A stretch of 64,000 nucleotides of DNA from Voacanga thouarsii (Eukaryota > Streptophyta > Magnoliopsida > Gentianales > Apocynaceae). The stretch lies in assembly GCA_026120185.1 (NCBI GenBank), contig JANUWF010001942.1, positions 3,472,001 through 3,536,000 on the forward strand. Direction: 5' to 3'. Made by a program: the position numbers and the translations under genes. How positions within the stretch are numbered: position 1 is the stretch's first letter; every line of letters starts with the position of its first letter. Below, piece by piece: positions 57,611 through 64,000 of the stretch. The notes below the pieces were generated by a model. It was given only the letters and a program-made list of their open reading frames with translations. It was not told where the DNA came from and ran no database searches.

Positions 57611-59423
57611 TACCAATGCTAGATAATTGGAATATGATCAAAGTACTTCCACTAAAGGTTCAACGAGATTGGAACTTGAGGAGAAGTTATCTACAGAATC
57701 GACTTCTTCTAACCCGATTGTGGAACAAGAAGAGGCACAACCTCAAGAGCCTGTGCAAATGGAGCCTCGTCGTAGTAGAAGAGTGTTTAGGGTTCCGGAT
57801 AGATGGACTGGAGAAGCCTTTGAGCTGGTCTCCAACCATCAGGAACAAGACCCCACTAGATACGAGGAGTCTATTGCTGATGCCGATGCAAATTTGTGGC
57901 ATGAAGCAATAAAAGCCGAGATTGAGTCTATGTACCTCAATCAGGTTTGGGATCTTGTAGCTTCACCTGAAGGGATAAAACCCATTGGGTGCAAGTGGGT
58001 ATACAAGAGGAAGAGAGGAGTGGATGGGAAGGTGGAAACCTTCAAAGCTAGGCTTGTGGCGAAAGGGTATACTCAGAAAGAGGGAATCGACTATGAGGAA
58101 ACCTTTTCCCCAGTAGCCATACTTAAATCCATCCGCATCCTCCTTGCCATCGCATGTCACTATGACTACGAGATATAGCAAATGGATGTTAAGACGGCAT
58201 TTTTAAATAGCCATCTTAGCGAAGACATCTATATGTCCCAACCGGAAGGCTTTATTGTTGAAGGCCAGGAACACATGGTTTGCAAGCTTAAGAAGTCCAT
58301 TTATGGACTTAAGCAGGCATCGAGAGCATTGAACATTTGTTTTGAAGAGACTGTAAAGTCTTATGGTTTTATTCAAAACGAAGATGAACCATGCGTGTAC
58401 AGGAAACTTGGAGGCATTAATGTGGTTTTTCTTGTCCTGTATGTGGATAACATTCTACTCATTGGAAATGATGTAGGAACATTGTCATCTACAAAGGTTT
58501 GGCTGTCTAGTCAATTTAGTATGAAGGACTTAGGAGAAGCCAACTACATTCTCGGGATTAGGCTTCTTAGAAATAGGAAGCAAAGAATGTTAGGGTTATC
58601 CCAAGCAACATACATTGACAAGATGCTGACCAAGTACAGCATGGACTCATGCAAGGGAGCTCTAATCCCTTGCAGACATGGGTTGTCATTTTCTTCGAAG
58701 GACTGTTCTAAGTCTCAAGAAGAAAAGGACAGAATGAGTAGGATTCCCTACGCTTCGGCTGTGGGAAGTCTCATGTACGCCATGCTGTGTACTAGGTCAG
58801 ATATCTGCTTTGTCGTGGGCTTAGTTAGCAGATATCAGTTAAACCCAGGGGAGGTTCATTGGCAAGCTGTAAAGCATATTCTCAAGTACCTCAAGGGAAC
58901 GAGAGATTATATGCTATTTTACAGGGCTGATGATTTGGTTCCTACAGGATACACAGACTCAGACTTCCAGGCAGATAAGGATGAGAGAAAATCCACTAGT
59001 GGATATGTCTTCACCTTGTCTGGAGGAGCAATTTCATAGAGGAGTATCAAGCAGTCTTGTATTGCTGACTCAACCATGGAAGTTGAGTATGTGGCAGCTT
59101 CGGAGGCGTCCAAGGAAGCAATTTGGCTCCGGAAGTTCCTTTCAGAACTTGGAGTCATACCACATATGGACAGGCCGGTTGTGATGTATTGCGACAACAC
59201 TGGAGCAGTATCGCAATTTAAGGAACCTCGGAACCACAAGAAGGGGAAACACATCGAGAGGAAGTACCACCTGATCCGAGATTTCAACCAGAGACGGGAA
59301 GTCGTGGTGGAGCATATTGCCTCAAAAAACAATCTAGCAGATCCATTCACCAAGCCTTTGGCTGAGAAAGTCTTCAAGAGACACTTAGACGCCATAGGGG
59401 TGGGCACCTATGGACTTACCTAG
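57611..59423 (+). pseudogene. pol: Reverse transcriptase and RNase H of D
   Basis: Linker 'EPRRSRRVFRVPDRW', then RT: 'GCKWVYKRKRGVDGKVETFKARLVAKGYTQKEGIDYEETFSPV', a stop at 58178, 'MDVKTAFLNSHLSEDIYMSQPEGF', 'LKKSIYGLKQASRALN'. The active loop is YVDN (58440-58451), not YVDD. 'MSRIPYASAVGSLMYAMLCTRSDI', RNase H 'YTDSDFQADKDERKSTSGYVF', 'MEVEYVAASEASKEAIWLRKFLSELG', 'ADPFTKPLAEKVF'. The last ORF ends 59423 and the LTR follows 22 bases later. Only three in-frame stops (57623, 58178, 59036). Confidence 0.95.
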
Positions 59424-59435
59424 TCTTAGAGTGCA

Positions 59436-59444
59436 AGTGGGAGA
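59436..59444 (+). other. Polypurine tract of D
   Basis: AGTGGGAGA immediately before the 3' LTR (TGTTGG at 59446), the usual short Copia tract. Confidence 0.8.
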
Positions 59445-59445
59445 T

Positions 59446-61474
59446 TGTTGGATTGTATGCCCTCTTAGACTAGGTTTTTGATGTAAAATCGAATATTTTA
59501 ATAAAAGAATTTATTTTCAGAAATAGTTTGTGAATTTACTTTCTGTTTGTGCACGATTTTCATTTGGAACAGACCAATTGTATTTAAATAAGTGGTCCAT
59601 GTGAATGGTGGTCTTTCACAGTAAGGTATGGATCACGGGTTATTTAACACATAAACATTTGTTCTTAACCTATTGATGAGACTGGGAATCTCATCATGTT
59701 TAGGTTATTATGTTATGAATTCTAAATAGGGAATGGCTTACCTTTAGCCAGTGAGTAGTCCACTCAGTTCATAACATAAGCGTATTTCGAATACGTAGGA
59801 CAGGACCTGTAGTAGTGGTTTCTAAAAGTACTATATGATAGAAACCTAGACTACTACTACTACAGCGTGGACTAGTACTCTACGACTTGAGTATGAGTTG
59901 GTGGTTTGGCGAAACTGGAAGCATATACTTTGATTTGCTATAGTTGAGGTTCTATCGTAGGGCTGATATACTTGCATGTTGGGTATGTGTGACTAGTTAG
60001 TTAAGACAGACTTATACATGATAGTTTCTGCACTATATCGCCCCTTGTGGTTGTCTGAATGGTCTAAAGTGTCTAGGGCCTTGGGAAACATGACTTGGAT
60101 GTTTGCTTTAGGGTAGCTCCCTTGGAAAGCGGAAATACTCCAGGAAGTCGTGGATCATTGGACTAAAAGCCTAAGGATGGTAGATGTCATTTAGAGGGGT
60201 GTTAGTACATTTCTTCCTCTCTAAATGTATGGCGATGTGTAGAGGGGTATTTTAGTCATTTCACCTGTAGGTCGGAGACTTTGCTAATGCAACATTATCC
60301 TTGGGATCAATATTTCCTTATGGTGATATTAAAAAATATTTAAAATGCAAAATACAGCTATTTATATAGTAGGGGTATTTTGGTCATTTTAGCAGCCAAG
60401 GCGATGTGTCTTTTTGGTCCTCGGAATAGCCCGTAAGTCCTAACTACTTTTGGGTTGAGAAATTGGTCTCAGTTGAAGAGGATTTTATTTTATTTGATTT
60501 TATTTAATTTTATTCAGAAAGTCTAATTTATTATTGGACTGGAATAAAATAAAAAATAAATAAAATAGGAGTTGAGAGAAAATTAATTATCTAGTTTATT
60601 TGGTTAATTAATTATTCAGGGCCTAGGTCCAGTATGAAAATTAAGAAATTAACCTGGGCTTAAACTAGGGGAAATAATTAATGTTTAATTATTTATTGGA
60701 TTATTTATATAGGCCCAAGAAATAAATAATTAAAGATTAATTATTATGGTTCATTTGAGCTCATTAATTATTTATTGGGTTGTTGATATAAGCCCAGGAA
60801 ATAAATAATTAATATTTATTATTTTGGGCCTTTTGGGTCCAAGGAATATAATAAATATTTTTCTGGCCCAATAGCTTGGACCTTAGTGTTTTTCCAAATA
60901 CGGTTAAGAGGAGTTTAGGGTTAGGCCAAACTGATTCTCAGGATAACATCGGGGTGTTTTGAAATCCCGGGGATATGTTTATCAGATAATGAGAGACCTG
61001 TTTTGGCTAACTAATAAAACTAGTCTCTGGTAGAAAATAAACCCTAATTTCCCTAACACTACACAAGACTCACGTCTCTCTCTCTCTCTGTCTCACGCCA
61101 CTCCCTCTTCTTGGTTTTCTCCTTGGAGTTTACTAATCAATAGTGAGTGAACCAAGGAGATTTGAGACCATTCTTCTTCTCTGTTGTGTTCACCGACTAG
61201 AGGTTAGGTAGAGGAATATCCTGAGAGCTGGAAAGCTAGGCGTTCATGCAAACAAGACGGAGTAGAAGGCTAGCAGGTGTTCAACCGGAAGCTTCTTCAA
61301 GTGGACAAAGCGGGGCGATTCCAGTCGTTCAATCCGCTCCTACTCAACCTAGAAGGGTTAAGGAGCGCAAATGTATGATCTTCACGCTTCCGTATGGCCT
61401 TTATGGCACGCGGTTATTTTTTCTCCAATTTTTTTCACGTACAGTGCATGCTCCCCTGTTTTCTTCTTCCCTCA
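59446..61474 (+). repeat. 3' LTR of D
   Basis: Collinear with 51682-53711, same ends. The ORF start MQTRRSRRLAGVQPEASSS at 61246 is kept. Confidence 0.95.
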
Positions 61475-62215
61475 AAGCCACCTCCAGAAAATGAACTCAA
61501 CTTAGAGAGGCAACATTACTACTTAGTCAGGCCAGTCCAAGTTAGCAAGTTAGTCCAAGTGGACTTTACTTTTCTGGGTTGGACAACTGGTATGTTGGGT
61601 GTAGAGATGGAGGAGTATCTCATTATAATGGGAAGATCCCCCACTGCCCATTGTTGAAAGGTTACATTTCGACACTATCATAGTAGTAACCATGATATGA
61701 ATTATGATACTATTGTTTGAATCATTGCTAATCCCTACTTAATGAATTTATGAATATGATGAGATGATAATTTATTGAGAATTGTTTTGGATTTGATGAG
61801 CAAGGTTCCTTTGAATAATTGTTATTGATGAAATTGACTTGTAAACATGAGTTTGCAGTTTTGATAAATCTGCATGCACGAAATGTTTATATATGACATT
61901 CGCACACGCGAGACTTACTGAGATGCTAATCTCACACCATTTTATATCATGATTTTAGGGGAGGGCTTTTACTGAATAGGTTGAAGAAATAAGAGATGAT
62001 CTTCAGTTTATTTTATTTTGATTTGTATTGTTTTCAAGAGACAATCGTTAGTTTTCAATTCTTAGACTTGTATAAGTTTTATCTTTGGTTGTAATCAGAT
62101 TACCGCATTATTTTATTTAGATGTTTTCCTTTTGTACCTCGTTATAAAAACCCTTAGTCCTTTGGACAAGGCAACATCCTGCCCTATTTGGGTACGTAGG
62201 TATTGGGATGTTACA
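61475..62215 (+). repeat. 3' LTR of B, third piece
   Basis: AAGCCACCTCCAGAAAATGAACTC continues the B LTR (5' copy near 29657) and ends GGGATGTTACA at 62215, followed by ATAAG, the imperfect target duplication against ATGAG at 27117. Confidence 0.9.
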
Positions 62216-62640
62216 ATAAGAGTGAGAATGAACTGGAAAGACTTGGGGATGAGGGAGAGATTGGAGAGCTCGGGGGTGAGGATGGCGAGGAAATGATTGA
62301 GGTTGATGGTGAGGAGAAGGATAGAGTTAACACACCTACGACCCCGTCTATAAAAGTGGAAATCCTAACACTTCTGGGAAGTGAATCATATGAGCCAGAA
62401 TCTGAGAGGCCTAAGAGTGCACTTATGTTAGCTATGGAGAAGCTTAGGGATATGGAGTTAAGGGCCAAGCTAAGAGGTAGGTAAGTTGCTGGGTATATTT
62501 TGGGTCGGCCTAAGAAGAAGCCTCGATCATTTGGTTTCGCATATGATTGTGAGGTAGATCATCCCAATAGCAGCATAGGTTGGCTAGTGGAGCTTCCTTC
62601 CAAGACCTCTGAGGATTCTAGCAACTTTAGTGATGCGTAG
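62216..62640 (+). pseudogene. ORF0, C-terminal half, element C
   Basis: Continues the ORF cut at 27121. Acidic entry ('DEGEIGELGGEDGEEMIEVDGEEKD'), then 'TPTTPSIKVEILTLLGSESYEPESERPKSALMLAMEKLRDMELRAKLRGR', one stop, 'RPKKKPRSFGFAYDCEVDHPNSSIGWLVE', ending at 62640. Compared with B, most changes are conservative and the blocks RPKSALMLAMEKLR, RSFGF and DHPNSS are identical, which suggests that this protein was under selection when the family was active. Confidence 0.75.
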
Positions 62641-62986
62641 ATTTTATAGGAACTTTAATGCTTATTCTTCTATTTTTATGAAGAGATGTTTGCTTATTTG
62701 ATTTAGGAATGATCAGTTGTTTCTGAATTTTGATTAGCAAGAAAAAAAGGAGTACCAAGTAGGATACTCCCTTATTTTGTATTAAGTTGGATTTAGTTAA
62801 CAAAAGCATGATTTTATTGATTTATTTATTCTACTTAGAGTATTATTTGAAAAATCTACTTTTCAATAAGTTGCACACTATTTTAAATTTATAAGTTACT
62901 TAATTGCATGTCATGGACTTTTTCCCTGATAAACCTTATGATGGGTACAATATGGTAGTAGATGGCAGAGAGATGGGGGTAGGGTT
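62641..62986 (+). other. AT-rich spacer and gag-less junction, element C
   Basis: Matches the spacer of B (31247-31513), including the GCATGTCATGRACTTTYYCC stretch before the protease. The junction then differs: C lacks the protease N-terminal part with the DPGS active site, entering at 'GCDIIVGKEIL'. Confidence 0.65.
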
Positions 62987-63360
62987 GTGCAAGGGTGTGA
63001 TATCATAGTTGGGAAGGAGATATTGAAGGTGGATCTCATAATCCTACCTATCAATGATTACAATCTTATTTTAGGTATAGATTGGTTAGTGAAACATGGA
63101 GCAAGGGTGGATTGCAAACTAAAGACGATGCAGTTCGTTAGACCAGGATGTGATGTATTAGAGTTTAATGGGAAGAAGGTAAAAGAGTTGAAATTCTTGA
63201 TAGTAGGAACAAAGGCGTTAAAGATGCTGAAGAAGGGCTGTGTAGGATACTTGGCCTATTTAAACAATAAGCCAAAGGATCAATGCACGTTGGAAAGCAC
63301 TAAGGTGGTGAAGGACTTTGCAGATGTATTCCCAGCTGAACTCACTTCTCTTCCACCTTC
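62987..63360 (+). pseudogene. Protease C-terminal part of C
   Basis: 'IVGKEILKVDLIILPINDYNLILGIDWLVKHGARVDC', 'VKELKFLIVGTKALKMLKKGCVGYLA' and 'DFADVFPAELTSLPPSREVEF'. Open over the whole length, but without the catalytic D-x-G-S loop present in B at about 31616. It can therefore not be an active protease. Confidence 0.8.
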
Positions 63361-64000
63361 GCGGGAAGTTGAGTTCACCATAGATTTAATTCCTGGAGTT
63401 GAGCCAATATCAAAGACTTCCTATCAGATGGCGCTCTGCAGAATTGAAAGAATTGAGTGAGTAGTTAGAGGAGCTAGTACAAAAGGATATATAAGACTGA
63501 GTACTTCACCTTGGGGAGCCCCAGTGTTATTTGTAAAGAAGAAGGATGGAATGTTGAGGTTGTGTATAGACTATAGAAGGTTGAATAACCTAATGATTAA
63601 GAACAAGTACCCCTTGCCTTTAATTGATGAGTTGCTCGATCAGTTGCAAAGTTCTTATTACTTTTCCAAGTTGGATCTTTGCTAAGGTTATTATCAAGTG
63701 CGGATTAAGGATGAGGACATACCCAAAACGACCTTTAACACTAGGTATGGGCACTACAAGTTTGCGGTAATGCCGTTTGGAGTAACTAATGCTCTTGCGG
63801 ATCTTATGCATAGAGTTTTTCAACCATACCTGGATAAGTTAGTAGTGGTGTTTATAGATGATATTTTGCTCTACTCTAAAAGTCCTGAGGAGCATGCCGA
63901 GCATTTGGAGGCAGTGCTGGAGAAGTTGAGAGAGCACAAACTCTTTCCTAAGTTTAGAAAATGTGAGTTCTAGCTAAATTTAGTAGCATTTCTTGGACAT
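63361..64000 (+). pseudogene. pol: Reverse transcriptase of C, truncated by window end
   Basis: 'FTIDLIPGVEPISKTSYQMA', frameshifts near 63430, then '[40 protein letters not shown]', '[48 protein letters not shown]' (three residues shorter than usual after VTNA) and an intact FIDD loop (63851-63862). The coding continues beyond 64000. Confidence 0.85.

Larger units (their letters stand above)
51682..61474 (+). mobile_element. Copia retrotransposon D, full length 9.8 kb, youngest insertion
   Basis: LTRs 51682-53711 (2030 bp) and 59446-61474 (2029 bp), TG...CA, exact target duplication AAGCC (51677-51681, 61475-61479), primer site, leader, gag, protease, integrase, RT, RNase H, polypurine tract, in the Ty1/copia order. 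I count about 14 differences in the first 345 LTR bases and fewer per base later. Coding frames have only six or so lesions, so it was active more recently than its neighbours, but it is no longer intact. Lineage within Copia not resolved by eye. Confidence 0.95.
27122..62215 (+). mobile_element. Gag-less Tekay-type chromovirus B (split by A and D)
   Basis: 5' LTR 27122-30398, primer site, ORF0, spacer, protease, RT, RNase H, integrase, chromodomain, polypurine tract, and a 3' LTR in three pieces (35137-35338, 49344-51681, 61480-62215) after subtracting A, D and their duplications. Flanks are ATGAG (27117-27121) and ATAAG (62216-62220), a 5 bp duplication with one change. No gag is present. 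The element without inserts is about 11.3 kb. Confidence 0.9.
24779..64000 (+). mobile_element. Gag-less chromovirus C (outermost host of the nest; runs off window)
   Basis: Truncated 5' LTR (24779-26699), degenerate primer site, ORF0 N-terminal half (to 27121), a 35.1 kb insertion (B with A and D inside), ORF0 C-terminal half (62216-62640), spacer, protease remnant and RT still open at 64000. The two ORF0 halves join in the same order as the intact ORF0 of B, which proves that they are one element. No gag lies between ORF0 and protease. Confidence 0.85.

Overview
The window is plant nuclear DNA made almost entirely of transposable elements. The evidence for a plant is the element types: Ty3/gypsy chromoviruses of the Tekay/Del kind with 3-4 kb LTRs and a C-terminal chromodomain, plant Ty1/copia elements, and initiator-Met-tRNA primer sites. 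It is probably a eudicot, but I cannot name the species. I find no host gene, rRNA gene, functional tRNA gene or CRISPR array. Almost every coding stretch is a broken gag/pol pseudogene.

Layout, left to right. 1-2360: 3' part of a chromovirus LTR (element H). 2361-7879: element G, a chromovirus derivative that keeps gag, the last residues of pol and a 4.1 kb 3' LTR but has lost PR-RT-RH-IN. 7880-10460: AT-rich repeat debris without recognisable coding. 10461-24778: minus-strand Copia material (element E) in which two partial internal regions share one LTR (14325-16250). The RNase H of E is split by an inverted solo LTR (E3, 16784-22735), and E3 is itself split by F (17857-22080), a short LTR element that has only gag and protease.

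24779 to the window end is one nest four elements deep in total. Chromovirus C (5' LTR truncated at 24779, RT still running at 64000) was hit inside its first ORF by the related chromovirus B (27122-62215). The 3' LTR of B was then hit twice: by chromovirus A (35339-49338, 14.0 kb, 5 bp duplication ATTTA) and by Copia element D (51682-61474, 9.8 kb, duplication AAGCC). Removing A and D leaves B 3' LTR pieces of 202 + 2338 + 736 = 3276 bp, against 3277 bp for its 5' LTR, so the reconstruction is tight. D is the youngest insertion by LTR similarity.

The most interesting points are these. (1) B and C both lack gag altogether and pass from an acidic accessory ORF ('ORF0') through an AT-rich spacer straight into protease, while G and F are gag-only types, so trans-complementation between gag-less and gag-only elements is a testable idea. 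(2) tRNA-like A-box/B-box modules sit at the same place in the LTRs of two chromovirus families. (3) A 54 bp inverted repeat in the B integrase holds an 81 bp inverted piece of A-family LTR as filler. (4) The palindrome TTGAGTACTCAA is conserved in the LTRs of five chromoviruses. (5) The F LTR carries four degenerate copies of a 14 bp palindrome at fixed 24-50-24 bp spacing.
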